64,000 nucleotides of DNA from Paraburkholderia nodosa (GCF_001718195.1 NZ_MCNV01000014.1:1-64000), one strand, 5' to 3'. Positions 41,802 to 51,227 are shown, counted from the first letter of the stretch. Numbers and translations are program-made. The notes: generated by a model not told the origin, from the sequence alone.

Positions 41802-44800
41802 TCCTGGTCCTTTGCGTGCTGCACGGCTTCGCCGTCGCCATGCTCCTTGAACAGCCGGCGCACGACGATGAAGAACACGGGCACGAAGAAGATGGCGAGC
41901 GCCGTCGCCGCGATCATCCCGCCGGCGACGCCGGTTCCGATCGCATGGCGCGCGGCCGAGCCCGCGCCGGTGCTGATCACGAGCGGCAGCACGCCGAACA
42001 CGAACGCCAGCGATGTCATCAGGATCGGCCGCAAGCGCTGGTGCGCCGCCTCGAGCGTGGCCTCGACGAGCCCACGGCCCTGCTCCTGGAGGTCCTTCGC
42101 GAATTCGACGATCAGAATCGCGTTCTTCGTTGCGAGGCCGATTGTCGTCAGCAGGCCGACCTTGAAATAGACGTCGTTCGACAGCCCGCGCAAATGCGCG
42201 CCCAACAACGCGCCAAGCACGCCGATCGGCACCACGAGAATGACCGCGAGCGGCACCGACCAGCTCTCGTACAGCCCCGCGAGGCACAGGAACACCACGA
42301 TCAGCGAAATCGCATACAGATACGTGGCCTGCGAACCGGCAAGCACTTCCTGATACGACTGCCCCGTCCACTCGATGCCGAATCCGGTGGGCAACTGCCT
42401 CGCGAGATTTTCGACGGCGGCCATTGCCTGGCCGGTGCTCACACCGGGCGCGGGCTGTGCGCTCATCTGCATCGCCAGTTCGCGGTTGTAGCGCTCGATC
42501 TGCGGCGGCCCGAACGTCCAGCGCGTGGTGGCGAATGCGGAGAACGGCACCATCTGGCCGTCGTAGCCCGACGTCGTCGTGGACGTCGTGGACGTTGTAG
42601 ACGTTGAAGCCGAAGTCGAACTCGACGACGAACTCGAGGATGACGAAGTACTCGACGACGACGAATCCGCGCGCACATACCATTGCCCGATGTCGTCCGG
42701 CATCATCCGGTACGGTGCGTCCGCCTGCACGTAGACCTTCTGGATCCGCCCGGTATCGATGTAGTTGTTCACGTACGCGGAGCCGAACGCGGTGGAAATC
42801 GTCGTGTCGACATCGGCGATCGACAGCCCGAACGCACTCGCCTTCTCGCGGTCGATATCGACGTAGAGCTGCGGTGTATCTTCGAGGCCGGCCGAGCGCG
42901 TCATGGCGAGCGACGGTTCCTTCGCGGCCAGCGCAAGAAACTGGTTGCGCGCCTTCAGCAGCTTGTCATGCCCCTGGCCCGCGCGGTCCTCGATCTCGAA
43001 GTCGAGGCCGCTTTGCGTGCCGAGACCATGAATCGCGGGCTCGTTCATCACGAAGATCTGCGCATCGCGATTGCCCGCGAAGACCGCGTTCGCGCGATTG
43101 ATCACCGCCTGCGCGCTATCGTTCGACCCGCGCTGGCTCCAGTCCTTCAACTGCACGAACGCCAGCGCATTATTCTGCCCTTGCCCGTTGAAGCTGAAAC
43201 CGTTCACGGCCATCACGTGCGTTACCGCGGGCTGCTTCAGAAAGTATTGCTCGACGGCTGCCACGGTCTGAAGCGTCTTCGAAGAAGGCGTGCCGACCGG
43301 CGCCGAAATCGATACCATGATCGAGCCCTGATCTTCCTCCGGCAGATACGACGAAGGCAGCGTCACGTACAGAATGCCGACCACGCCCGCAATGAGTGCA
43401 TAGCCGAGCATCCAGCGCGCGGGCCTGGCCACCACGCGCGCAAGCGTGGTGCTGTAGCGCGCGTTGCTCTTCGTGAAGAAGCGATTGAACGCGCCGAGCA
43501 AGCCGCGGCTCTGCGCATGTTCGACGGCCGACGGGTTCAGCAGGCTCGCGCAGAGCGCGGGCGTGAGCGTCATGGCGAGCAGCACCGAAAGCACCATCGC
43601 CGAAACGATAGTGACAGAAAACTGGCGATAAATCGCGCCGGTCGAGCCGGAAAAGAAGGCCATCGGGATGAAGACGGCGGTCAGCACCGTCGTCACGCCT
43701 ACGAGCGCGCCGGTGATCTGGCTCATCGCTTTCTTCGTGGCCGCCTTCGCGTCGAGCTTTTCCTCGGCCATGATGCGCTCGACGTTCTCGACGACGACGA
43801 TCGCGTCGTCCACGAGCAGGCCGATCGCGAGCACCATCGCGAACATCGAGAGCACGTTGATCGAGAAGCCTATCGCCGACATCACGCCCAGCGTGCCGAG
43901 CAGCGCAACCGGCACGACGATCGTCGGAATCAGCGTCGCACGCAGGTTCTGCAGGAACAGATACATCACGAGGAACACGAGGATCACCGCTTCGACGAGC
44001 GTCTTCATGACCTCCTCGATCGAGATCTTCACGAACGGCGTGGAGTCGTACGGATACGCAATCGCCACGTCTTTGGGCAATTGCGGCTGCAGCTCTACGA
44101 GCTTCGCGCGCACGGCCTTCGCGACCGCCATGGCGTTCGCACCCGTCGAGAGCTTGACGGCCAGCGCGGCCGCCGGCTTGCCGTCGAGCCGCGAGGACGT
44201 ATCGTATGAATCGCCGCCCACCTCGACGCGCGCGACGTCCTTGAGCCGAACCTTCGAGCCGTCGCTGTTCACGCGCAGCAGAATGTCGCCGAACTGGTCG
44301 GCAGTCGTCATCAGGCTCGACGCCGAGATCGTCGCATTGATCGCCTGGGAGTCCGTAGCAGGCGCGCCGCCGAGTTCGCCGACGGAAAGCTGCACGTTCT
44401 GATTGGTGACCGCTGTCGTCACGTCGGACGCAGTGACGCCGAAGCTGCGCAGCTTCACGGGATCGAGCCAGATCCGCATGGCGTGCTGCGCGCCAAAGAG
44501 CGTGACGTCGCCCACACCGTTGATCTGGGTAAGCGGGTCCTCGATCTGCGTGGCGATGACATTGCCGAGGTCGATCGAATCGAGCGTGCCGGCCGGCGAC
44601 GAGAGCGCGACGATCATCAGAAAGTCGCTCGACGCCTTCGCCACCTGCACGCCCTGCTCCTGCACCGTCTCCGGCAGCGAGGCGGTGGCCTGGGTCACCT
44701 TGTTCTGGACCTGCACCTGCGCGATGTCCGCATTGGTGCCGGGCCTGAACGTCAGGTTGATGGTCGCCTGACCCGCGCCGCTGCTCGTCGACGACATGTA

Positions 44801-45028
44801 CAGCAGGTTATCGATGCCGGAAAGCTTCTGCTCGATCACCTGCGTGACGGTCTTCGCGACCGTGTCGGCGGAAGCGCCCGGATAGGTCGCCGTGACCTGC
44901 ACCGAAGGCGGCGCGATGGTCGGATATTGCTCGATCGGCAACGTGGTGGTCGCCGCAGCGCCGATCAACATGATGACGATCGCAACGACCCATGCGAGGA
45001 TCGGGCGCTGAATGAAGAAACCTGCCAT
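41798..45028 (-). CDS. RND multidrug efflux pump, AcrB/MexB type
   Basis: 1076-residue inner-membrane proton-driven drug exporter. Features of the HAE1 family include MAGFFIQRPILAWVVAIVIML at the N-terminus, the proton-relay helix segment GLLVDDAIVVVENVERIM and the second-half equivalent LLTTIGLATKNAILIVEFAKDL. It is about 30 residues longer than typical members. The excess is a tract of Ser and Thr (residues 789-820) in the second periplasmic loop region, just before the conserved DGQMVPFSAFA. The rest aligns normally, so a functional pump is likely. It is coupled to the outer-membrane factor by an ATGA overlap. Confidence 0.95.
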   Translation of the reverse strand: MAGFFIQRPILAWVVAIVIMLIGAAATTTLPIEQYPTIAPPSVQVTATYPGASADTVAKTVTQVIEQKLSGIDNLLYMSSTSSGAGQATINLTFRPGTNADIAQVQVQNKVTQATASLPETVQEQGVQVAKASSDFLMIVALSSPAGTLDSIDLGNVIATQIEDPLTQINGVGDVTLFGAQHAMRIWLDPVKLRSFGVTASDVTTAVTNQNVQLSVGELGGAPATDSQAINATISASSLMTTADQFGDILLRVNSDGSKVRLKDVARVEVGGDSYDTSSRLDGKPAAALAVKLSTGANAMAVAKAVRAKLVELQPQLPKDVAIAYPYDSTPFVKISIEEVMKTLVEAVILVFLVMYLFLQNLRATLIPTIVVPVALLGTLGVMSAIGFSINVLSMFAMVLAIGLLVDDAIVVVENVERIMAEEKLDAKAATKKAMSQITGALVGVTTVLTAVFIPMAFFSGSTGAIYRQFSVTIVSAMVLSVLLAMTLTPALCASLLNPSAVEHAQSRGLLGAFNRFFTKSNARYSTTLARVVARPARWMLGYALIAGVVGILYVTLPSSYLPEEDQGSIMVSISAPVGTPSSKTLQTVAAVEQYFLKQPAVTHVMAVNGFSFNGQGQNNALAFVQLKDWSQRGSNDSAQAVINRANAVFAGNRDAQIFVMNEPAIHGLGTQSGLDFEIEDRAGQGHDKLLKARNQFLALAAKEPSLAMTRSAGLEDTPQLYVDIDREKASAFGLSIADVDTTISTAFGSAYVNNYIDTGRIQKVYVQADAPYRMMPDDIGQWYVRADSSSSSTSSSSSSSSSSTSASTSTTSTTSTTTSGYDGQMVPFSAFATTRWTFGPPQIERYNRELAMQMSAQPAPGVSTGQAMAAVENLARQLPTGFGIEWTGQSYQEVLAGSQATYLYAISLIVVFLCLAGLYESWSVPLAVILVVPIGVLGALLGAHLRGLSNDVYFKVGLLTTIGLATKNAILIVEFAKDLQEQGRGLVEATLEAAHQRLRPILMTSLAFVFGVLPLVISTGAGSAARHAIGTGVAGGMIAATALAIFFVPVFFIVVRRLFKEHGDGEAVQHAKDQE
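42569..42664 (-). repeat. Ser/Thr-encoding trinucleotide-rich tract in the RND pump gene
   Basis: Ninety-six bases encode 32 consecutive residues that are all Ser or Thr except one Ala. They consist largely of TCG, ACG and related codons on the minus strand (CGA/CGT/GTC units on the + strand). The run is in frame and flanked by normal family sequence, so it is an expanded or inserted low-complexity segment and not a frameshift. Confidence 0.9.
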
Positions 45029-45037
45029 GCGCCCTCC

Positions 45038-46255
45038 TTACGACTTCGCAGCAGACGCAGCCGCGGCTGCGGTGGCCGAATCCGCGGCCACGTGAACCGC
45101 CACGCCGGCCTGCACCTTTTGCAGCCCGCTCACGATCACGCGATCGCCGGCTTGCAATCCGCTCGTGACGATCCACTGGTCTGCATAGGCACTGTCCGCG
45201 TGTACCGCAACCTGCTTCGCGTGTCCGGTCGCATCGACGACCCATACGCTCGCGCTGCCGTCCGAAGCGCGCGTGACCGCGAGTTGCGGAACGAGCAGCG
45301 CGTTCGTGCTCTCGCCCTCGTCGAGCTGCGCGCGCACGAACATGCCGGGCAGCAGTTCGCCGTCCGGGTTTGGGAAGACCATGCGCAGCGTCACCGAGCC
45401 CGTTGTCGCGTCGACGGTGATGCCCGAAAACTGCAGCACGCCAGCGTGTGCGTATGGCGTGCCGTCCTCCATCACGAGCTGCACCGCCGCGCCCGTGCCC
45501 GACCGCTTGAGCCGGCCCGAGGCAAACGCCTTGCGCAAGCGCAGCCAGTCGGCGCTCGAACGCGTGACGTCGAGGTACATCTCGTCGTATGCCTGAATGG
45601 TGGCGAGCGCCGTGGTCTGCTCTGAAGTCACGAGCGCGCCTTCGGTCACCGACGAAGCGCCGATGCGGCCCGAAATGGGCGCCGTGATCCGCGTGTAGCC
45701 GAGATTGATACGCGCCGACTCGAGCGATGCGCGATCCGCGATCACGTCAGCCTCGTCCTCGCGAACGGCCGCGATCGCATCGTCGTTGTCCTGTGCGCTG
45801 ACCGCGTTGATCTTCACGAGCTGGGCGTAGCGATCGGCTTTCGTCTTCGCGGAAGCGAGCGTTGCCTCGGCCTTCGCGAGCGTGCCGCGCGCCTGATCGT
45901 ACGTCGCCTGGTAGGTGGCCGGATCGATCTGGTAGAGCACCTGCCCCGCCTTCACGTCCGAACCCTCGACGAAGAACCGCTTCTGCACGATGCCGCCGAT
46001 TTGCGGCCGCACATCCGAGACCTTGAGAGACGAAAGGCGGCCCGAAAGCTCGGCCGTCATCACGATGCGCTGCGGCGCGAGCGTCTTGACGCCGACTTCG
46101 ACGCTCTGGCTGGCGGGGTTAGCGGGCATCCCGGCGTCGTGACGTTGACAGCCGGCGATCAATATGGCGGTCGAGCAGAAAAGCGCCGCGCCGAGGCGTT
46201 GGCCTTTCCTGTTCCATCCCTCTCTTGCATGAATCTGTTGTGGCATATATTCCAT
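45038..46255 (-). CDS. RND efflux periplasmic adaptor (membrane fusion lipoprotein)
   Basis: 405-residue adaptor. A signal peptide ends in the lipobox ILIAGC. The barrel-sandwich/hairpin core follows, with RPQIGGIVQKRFFVEGSDVKAGQVLYQIDPATYQATYDQARGTL, NLGYTRITAPISGRIGASSVTEGALV and the beta-barrel part VFPNPDGELLPGMFVRAQL. It bridges the pump and the outer-membrane factor. First gene of the operon, ending 9 bases before the pump start. The start is uncertain among three in-frame ATGs within 60 bases; the middle one is used. Confidence 0.92.
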   Translation of the reverse strand: MEYMPQQIHAREGWNRKGQRLGAALFCSTAILIAGCQRHDAGMPANPASQSVEVGVKTLAPQRIVMTAELSGRLSSLKVSDVRPQIGGIVQKRFFVEGSDVKAGQVLYQIDPATYQATYDQARGTLAKAEATLASAKTKADRYAQLVKINAVSAQDNDDAIAAVREDEADVIADRASLESARINLGYTRITAPISGRIGASSVTEGALVTSEQTTALATIQAYDEMYLDVTRSSADWLRLRKAFASGRLKRSGTGAAVQLVMEDGTPYAHAGVLQFSGITVDATTGSVTLRMVFPNPDGELLPGMFVRAQLDEGESTNALLVPQLAVTRASDGSASVWVVDATGHAKQVAVHADSAYADQWIVTSGLQAGDRVIVSGLQKVQAGVAVHVAADSATAAAAASAAKS

Positions 46256-46407
46256 CGAATCGTGCGTTGACGCGCCCTGCCAGAACAAGGCAAGGCGCAA
46301 AGCCATTGACTCGTAGTACTAAGCGGTTGAAGTCTTGCAGCCCGGAAAGGCTGATGCCTCGTTGCGCATCAACTTCGAACCCTGAATTAATGTCCCGGTC
46401 ACATAAC

Positions 46408-46428
46408 TAAACTGAACGGTATGGTTTA
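46408..46428. promoter_or_regulatory. Candidate TetR operator between the pump operon and tetR
   Basis: TAAAC (46408-46412) and GTTTA (46424-46428) form an inverted repeat with an 11-base spacer in the divergent region. A TATAAT (46427-46432) overlaps its right edge. No convincing -35 was found for it. Position and size fit a TetR-family operator that would shut both divergent promoters. Confidence 0.4.
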
Positions 46429-46554
46429 TAATGGAACGATCGATGACTGTCAATCGCCTTGCCCGGCAACGAATGTTTCATTCCATGACGGACGAGGGTA
46501 TTGGCGTGGACGCTCGCGTCCCAGGCCCGAGAACAAGTGAGGAAGGGAGACCCG

Positions 46555-47196
46555 ATGAGAAAGAAGACCGAAGAAAAGCGTCAATCCATCATCGAAGCCG
46601 CGCTGGCAGTGTTCCGGGACGTCGGCTTCGAGCAGGCGTCGATGACGCAAATCGCGGCTCGTTCGGGCGCGTCGAAGGCGACGCTGTATAGCTATTTCGA
46701 GTCGAAGGAGGCGTTATTTGCTGAAACAATGACGAGCCGCGCCGGAAGGGAAATCCGGCATGCGTTCAGTCAACTGACGCTCGAAATGCCGCTGGGCGAG
46801 TCGCTCGTCGCGTTTGGGGTCCACTTCCTGACGGCCGTGCTGCAGCCCTCTTTTCTCGCAACGCGCCGCCTGTGCTACCAGGAGGTCGACCGGTCGAACG
46901 TGGGCCGAGCCTTGTATGAATCGGGTCCAAAACGGGGCTTGATGCACGTGCGCGACTTTCTGGCGAGCGCGATCGAGGCGGGCACAATCCGGCCGTGCGA
47001 TCCAGGCGTCGCGGCGCGACATCTACTGGCGCTTCTCGAAGCCGAGTTGGTCGAAATTGCGACGCTAGGCTATGAGGTCAAGGCCTCGCGCGCGAAATTG
47101 CTGGAGGTCGTGAACCGGGCAATCGATGTATTTCTCGCGGGCTATGCCGTGACAGCGCCGCAAGCGAACCGCAAGGGTCCGCAGAACGCAAAATGA
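46555..47196 (+). CDS. TetR-family regulator of the RND pump
   Basis: 213-residue repressor. The N-terminal helix-turn-helix is MTQIAARSGASKATLYSYFESKEALF (about 30-55), preceded by the usual IIEAALAVFRDVGFEQAS. The C-terminal ligand domain is of the AcrR/TetR_C type (for example FLATRRLCYQEVDRSNVGRALYESGP). GGAAGGGAGA precedes the ATG. It is divergent from the efflux operon across 299 bases and is its probable local repressor, released by a drug-like ligand. Confidence 0.93.
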   Translation: MRKKTEEKRQSIIEAALAVFRDVGFEQASMTQIAARSGASKATLYSYFESKEALFAETMTSRAGREIRHAFSQLTLEMPLGESLVAFGVHFLTAVLQPSFLATRRLCYQEVDRSNVGRALYESGPKRGLMHVRDFLASAIEAGTIRPCDPGVAARHLLALLEAELVEIATLGYEVKASRAKLLEVVNRAIDVFLAGYAVTAPQANRKGPQNAK

Positions 47197-47224
47197 TGGG
47201 GGGATTCGCGAGCGCAAGCCCGCA

Positions 47225-47680
47225 TCAGCAAGGCGCAACATGCGGAATCATCGCAGCTTGCCCGTGCAGCACACCCGTTTCGTCGATCAGTTGCCATACG
47301 GTCGCGCGCTCGATCCAGAAGCGCTGCCCCGACCTCGTGATGCGGATGCCGCGATAGTCTTTCACGAAGCCTTCGCGCGTCACCGAATCGAGAAATGCCT
47401 GCCGCTCGCTACGCTCGGGCGCCTGCGCGGAAAGACGCGAAGGCAGCGCCGTGATTTCGTCCCAGTCGTAGCCGAAGATCGCTTGCGCGCGACGATTGCC
47501 ATACATGAATACGGGGTCCGCCTGCGTGCCGTGCGCAAGCAAGCCGAACGGCGCGCGTTCGTAGAGCCAGGCCGCGCCCTCTGTGTCGCCCATGCCTTCG
47601 GGCACGAGCGCGACGCCCAACAGGCGGCGATAGCTGTTCGCGAGAAGGCGAAATAATTCGGTATCCGTGTTCGGCGACAT
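47225..47680 (-). CDS. MEKHLA-domain protein
   Basis: 151-residue cytosolic protein that is a single MEKHLA domain, a PAS-related fold: LLANSYRRLLGVALVPE, WLYERAPFGLLAHGTQADPVFMYGNRRAQAIFGYDWDEITALPSRLSAQAPERSERQAFLDSVTREGFVKDYRGIRITRSGQRFWIERATVWQLID. Such single-domain proteins may bind a small ligand or cofactor. It converges on the tetR gene. Its role is unknown. Confidence 0.88.
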   Translation of the reverse strand: MSPNTDTELFRLLANSYRRLLGVALVPEGMGDTEGAAWLYERAPFGLLAHGTQADPVFMYGNRRAQAIFGYDWDEITALPSRLSAQAPERSERQAFLDSVTREGFVKDYRGIRITRSGQRFWIERATVWQLIDETGVLHGQAAMIPHVAPC

Positions 47681-48201
47681 TCAGACTGGCTCCTTCGAGT
47701 CGAGGGGTTGCTTGCGCGTTGCGCAATTCTATCAACCGCTTGTAAAAACCCGCGCCCTGCCTCACGATCCGCCGTCTCGATGCGCCAACTACGGACATCC
47801 ACGATGTCTATCTGCACTTGCACCCGAATCCGGCTTGCTTCGGGTGAAGTGGTAAACGCCATCGACATCAGTGGCCGAAGCGGCCTCGTGTATCGGCGCA
47901 ATTCGCAGACCGGTCAGATCGAAGCGCTGGAAAGTGCGAGAAGCTGGGTGTCGCTGCATCCGTCGCTTCACCGTCCCTCGCCTCAACGGTATCTCGTCAC
48001 GCCAGACAGCCGAGGCTCGATTCGAAGCGTTTGAAGGAGAGGCCGATCTCTAATTCGCCGCGCCGCACGCGCATGGTGTTCGCAACGGCTTACGTATGAC
48101 GAAAGACGGCGTAATCCGCAAAAACTCAAGAACAGCAGACTTGAGCCGTAATAGGGAAGTCGGCGCGTCATGCGCCTTGCATTTTTAGCCATTCGAACCC
48201 C
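47681..48201. other. Intergenic region before the chemoreceptor gene
   Basis: A 521-base stretch with no convincing gene. A short + strand frame (47804-48034) lacks a ribosome site. Two inverted repeats lie near the chemoreceptor start: CTCAAG/CTTGAG (48125-48130 and 48140-48145) and GGCGC/GCGCC (48162-48166 and 48172-48176), the second followed by TTGCATTTTT. The latter could be a weak terminator or attenuator in the mcp leader. Confidence 0.4.
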
Positions 48202-49743
48202 ATGAAACTCAGCCGCAAGATTCCCCTCGCCTTCGCCGCGTCGCTCACCCTCATGTCGGCGGGTGCGTTCTACGGCATCCACACGCTCAACCAGGCGATC
48301 GATACCTACCGCACCACCGTGCAGGACGCCGCCGCGAACGAGCGCATGGTGTCGGCCACGCTCGTCGAGTTCAAGCTGCAGGTGCAGGAGTGGAAAGACA
48401 CACTCCTGCGTGGCAAGGACCCGCAAAAACTCGATCGTTACTGGAGCGCGTTTCAGAAGCGCGAGCGCACCGTGAACGATCTCGCCGCCGGGCTCGAAAC
48501 GAAGCTGCCCGAAGGCGAAGCGCGCACGCTCGTCGCGCAGTTCGCCGAGGCGCACGAGGCGATGGGCCAGGGGTACCGCAAGGGCTTCGAGGCGTTCAAG
48601 GCGGCGGGCGCCGATCCTGTTGCGGGCGATACCGTGGTCGCCGGCGTCGATCGCGCGCCCGCCCAACTGCTCGACCGCGCCGCACAGATCATTGCCGCCA
48701 CCAACGCGCAAGTGGCCGCCCAGGCCGCGGTGCAGGCCGCGCACGCCACCATCGTGAGCGCCGTGCTGATGGTGCTCGCGTTCCTGCTCGCGCTGGCGGG
48801 CGGCGTGCTGTTCAGCCGTACTGTCACGAGCCCGCTGGGCCGTGCCGTGGACTTCGCGCGCGAGGTCGCCGACGGCGACCTGTCGACCGATCTGCATGCA
48901 CATGGCGACGACGAGACCGCGGAACTGCTCACGGCGCTTTCGAAAATGCAGACGAGCCTCGCACGCGTGGTGAGCGAAGTTCGCGCCAACGCCGAAGGCG
49001 TGGCAACGGCGAGCGCGCAGATTGCCTCGGGCAACCAGAATCTGTCCTCGCGCACCGAAGAGCAGGCTGCATCGCTTGAAGAAACGGCCGCGAGCATGGA
49101 GGAGCTGACGTCGATCGTACGCATGAACGCGCAGAACGCGGAGCACGTCAGTTCGCTCGCGGGAACGGCGGCGCAGACCGCGGCGCGCGGCGGCACGGTG
49201 ATGCGAGGCGTGGTCGGCACGATGCAATCTATCGCGGACAGTTCGAGCAAGGTCGGCGAGATCATCGGCTTGATCGACGGCATCGCGTTCCAGACCAACA
49301 TCCTTGCGCTCAACGCCGCCGTCGAAGCGGCGCGTGCGGGCGAGCAAGGCCGCGGTTTCGCCGTTGTCGCGGGCGAGGTTCGCACGCTCGCGCAGCGCAG
49401 CGCGAGCGCGGCGCGCGAGATCAAGGCGCTCATCGAGCAGTCGAAAGTACACGTCGAAAGCGGATCGTTCCAGGTGGCCGACGCCGGCCACATCATCGAC
49501 GAGATCGTCGAAGCCGTGCAGCGGGTTTCCGGGACCGTGCAGGAGATTTCGACGGCGTCGCGCGAACAGTCGACGGGCATCGAGCAGGTGAACATCGCCG
49601 TCACGCAAATGGACGAGGTCACGCAGCAGAACGCGGCGCTCGTGGAGGAGGCTTCGGCCGCGACGTATGCGCTGGCTGAGCAGGCGCACGCGCTTCGCGA
49701 GACCGTGTCCGCGTTCAGGCTCAGGGAAGGCGCCATTGCCTGA
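48202..49743 (+). CDS. Methyl-accepting chemotaxis protein
   Basis: 513-residue membrane chemoreceptor. A first membrane segment (about 7-27) and a second (about 184-206) enclose a periplasmic four-helix-bundle-like ligand domain. A HAMP domain follows (about 207-260). The cytoplasmic signalling domain has the highly conserved hairpin tip GLIDGIAFQTNILALNAAVEAARAGEQGRGFAVVAGEVR (about 355-393). No C-terminal CheR-binding pentapeptide is present. It has no adjacent chemotaxis genes, so it would feed a chemotaxis array encoded elsewhere. The ligand is unknown. Confidence 0.94.
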   Translation: MKLSRKIPLAFAASLTLMSAGAFYGIHTLNQAIDTYRTTVQDAAANERMVSATLVEFKLQVQEWKDTLLRGKDPQKLDRYWSAFQKRERTVNDLAAGLETKLPEGEARTLVAQFAEAHEAMGQGYRKGFEAFKAAGADPVAGDTVVAGVDRAPAQLLDRAAQIIAATNAQVAAQAAVQAAHATIVSAVLMVLAFLLALAGGVLFSRTVTSPLGRAVDFAREVADGDLSTDLHAHGDDETAELLTALSKMQTSLARVVSEVRANAEGVATASAQIASGNQNLSSRTEEQAASLEETAASMEELTSIVRMNAQNAEHVSSLAGTAAQTAARGGTVMRGVVGTMQSIADSSSKVGEIIGLIDGIAFQTNILALNAAVEAARAGEQGRGFAVVAGEVRTLAQRSASAAREIKALIEQSKVHVESGSFQVADAGHIIDEIVEAVQRVSGTVQEISTASREQSTGIEQVNIAVTQMDEVTQQNAALVEEASAATYALAEQAHALRETVSAFRLREGAIA

Positions 49744-50093
49744 CTTCGAGCGATTGCCGCGCGCGCCCTGGGGGACATAAGCGCCGCGTTCTCTCGCTCT
49801 GAGCCTGCTCCCCGGCTGGTCTGTGCAACGCAGACTGGCCGTAATTGACTGGCACGCCCGGCCGCGGCGCGCCTTGCGGCTCGGGCAACCGCCGCCGCCG
49901 GTTCGCGCTCCAATTTTGTGAGGCGATACGCCGCACTGAAACTTCGCTCCCATTGCTTGAAAGCAAATCTTACGGAATGTAAACTTGATGCAAGCTTTGG
50001 ATTCGGACGCAGTCTTCCCGAGGCTTCCCTCGAAGCTCGAGTCAATCCATCGATAACTTAGTCATCCTTTACTTCCTTGCCATGGAGAAAACC
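49744..50093. other. Intergenic region with a sigma-70-like promoter
   Basis: A 350-base gap without a gene. It carries a sigma-70-like promoter (listed separately) and several GC-rich dyads. The 5' part is GC-rich and may hold the mcp terminator, but no T-tract hairpin is clear. Confidence 0.4.
49957..49985 (+). promoter_or_regulatory. Sigma-70-like promoter before the small secreted-protein gene
   Basis: TTGAAA (49957-49962) and TAAACT (49980-49985) are separated by 17 bases and lie about 110 bases upstream of the small gene at 50094. The -35 matches consensus at five of six positions and the -10 at four of six. Confidence 0.45.
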
Positions 50094-50300
50094 ATGAACT
50101 CGTACATCAACCGACTCAACGCCACGTTCGCGATCGCCGGCCTCCTCATGATGGCGCCGTTCATGGCCATGGCCCGCTTGCCAGCGCCGAGCGCTGTCCC
50201 GCATGGCGAATCTCTCGTCAAGAAGCGCACGTCGAACCGCTTCGCCGATGAGGAGCGTCGCGCCAGCGAATCCGGTGGAAGTGAATCCGTTAGTGAGTGA
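50094..50300 (+). CDS. Small exported hypothetical protein
   Basis: 68-residue protein. A hydrophobic N-terminus (MNSYINRLNATFAIAGLLMMAPFMAMARLP) looks like a signal peptide or a single membrane helix. A short charged C-terminal part follows (KKRTSNRFADEERRASESGGSESVSE). GGAG stands 6 bases before the chosen ATG; another in-frame ATG 12 bases earlier overlaps that site. It precedes the RcnB-like gene on the same strand by 65 bases. Function is unknown. Confidence 0.65.
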   Translation: MNSYINRLNATFAIAGLLMMAPFMAMARLPAPSAVPHGESLVKKRTSNRFADEERRASESGGSESVSE

Positions 50301-50365
50301 TCAACATTCCTAAGTAAATTCCATCTCACTTCCTCTTTTCTTGAACGCTATTTGGAGCATTCACC

Positions 50366-50707
50366 ATGAAAGCGAAAGTCACGACACTCTTCATTATTGC
50401 CGCCCTGCTCGCCACGACAGGCACCGCGTTCGCATCGCAGCCCGAACACCGGCCTGGCAACCCGCCGCCTACGTCGATCGAACGAGCCAACCGTCCGGTC
50501 GGTGCGATTCCGCATCGCGACTGGCATCGTGGCGACCGCCTGCCGCCTGAATACCGTGATCGGATTTTCGTGGTCGAAAACTGGAATCAGCATGGCCTGA
50601 AAGCGCCCCCGCGTGGCTACCACTGGGTCGGCGTAGCCGGCGACTACGTGCTCGTTGCCAGCGCGACCGGCGTGATCTCGACGGTTCTGACCGCCGGCAG
50701 CCATTGA
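50366..50707 (+). CDS. RcnB-family periplasmic protein
   Basis: 113-residue exported protein. A signal peptide ends at about residue 23 (FASQ). The mature part contains the RcnB motif region WHRGDRLPPEYRDRIFVVENWNQHGLKAPPRGYHWVGVAGDYVLVASATGVI. RcnB in E. coli is a periplasmic factor linked to nickel/cobalt homeostasis. No RcnA exporter or RcnR regulator is adjacent, so the metal link is only family-based. It shares orientation with the preceding small secreted protein and may be cotranscribed with it. Confidence 0.88.
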   Translation: MKAKVTTLFIIAALLATTGTAFASQPEHRPGNPPPTSIERANRPVGAIPHRDWHRGDRLPPEYRDRIFVVENWNQHGLKAPPRGYHWVGVAGDYVLVASATGVISTVLTAGSH

Positions 50708-50811
50708 TCATGCCGTTGTCTTTCCACGATATGCCCGCTCTTCGCCGCAACGCGGCCAAGGGCCGGCAACCAGCAGCGACCTGAAGTCGAGCCGCAACGA
50801 CGGCAAAACAA

Positions 50812-51180
50812 CTAACTCTCGCAAATCCCCGGCACGGCAACTTTCTGGAAGATATGCGGCGACGCGATCACCGAGGAAGGATAAGCGGCCAGACTCGACC
50901 GGAACGCCGGCGCAGAGAATGCCGCCCGAAAATGCGCCGTGGATTCCCACACTGCGTAATTCATATAAGCCGGTTGCTCTCCGATCGCGCGGTGGAGTTG
51001 CGTTGAAATAAAGCCGGCTTGCTGCTTCATGTGCGCAGCGTCTTCCTGCCAGGCCTCCAGAAACTTCGCCTCATCGGCCAGATCCAGTGTGAAAACGTTC
51101 ACGAGCACAACGGGCTCGGCGTCAACGGCAAGTTGACGTTCGATCGGGAAAGAAGGATCAAGCGGTCGCAATTGCAGCAT
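50812..51180 (-). CDS. Antibiotic-biosynthesis-monooxygenase (ABM) domain protein
   Basis: 122-residue protein of the dimeric alpha/beta-barrel ABM superfamily. It shows VVLVNVFTLDLADEAKFLEAWQEDAAHMKQQAGFISTQLHRAI, then YMNYAVWESTAHFRAAFSAPAF. Members are small heme-degrading, quinone-oxidising or signal-binding proteins. It is divergent from a MarR regulator gene, and its promoter overlaps a dyad. This suggests MarR control in response to a phenolic or oxidative signal. The reaction is not known. Confidence 0.88.
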   Translation of the reverse strand: MLQLRPLDPSFPIERQLAVDAEPVVLVNVFTLDLADEAKFLEAWQEDAAHMKQQAGFISTQLHRAIGEQPAYMNYAVWESTAHFRAAFSAPAFRSSLAAYPSSVIASPHIFQKVAVPGICES

Positions 51181-51227
51181 GGTGCACTCCAGAGTCTAAA
51201 AGCATGATGTCAACCGGTCATGGCCAA

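Noticed and set aside
42569..42664. Frameshift in the RND pump gene
   Set aside because: The family sequence continues in the same frame on both sides of the Ser/Thr tract.
47804..48034. Possible 76-codon gene upstream of the chemoreceptor
   Set aside because: No ribosome site, no recognisable pattern and an overlapping alternative frame; kept only as part of an intergenic note.
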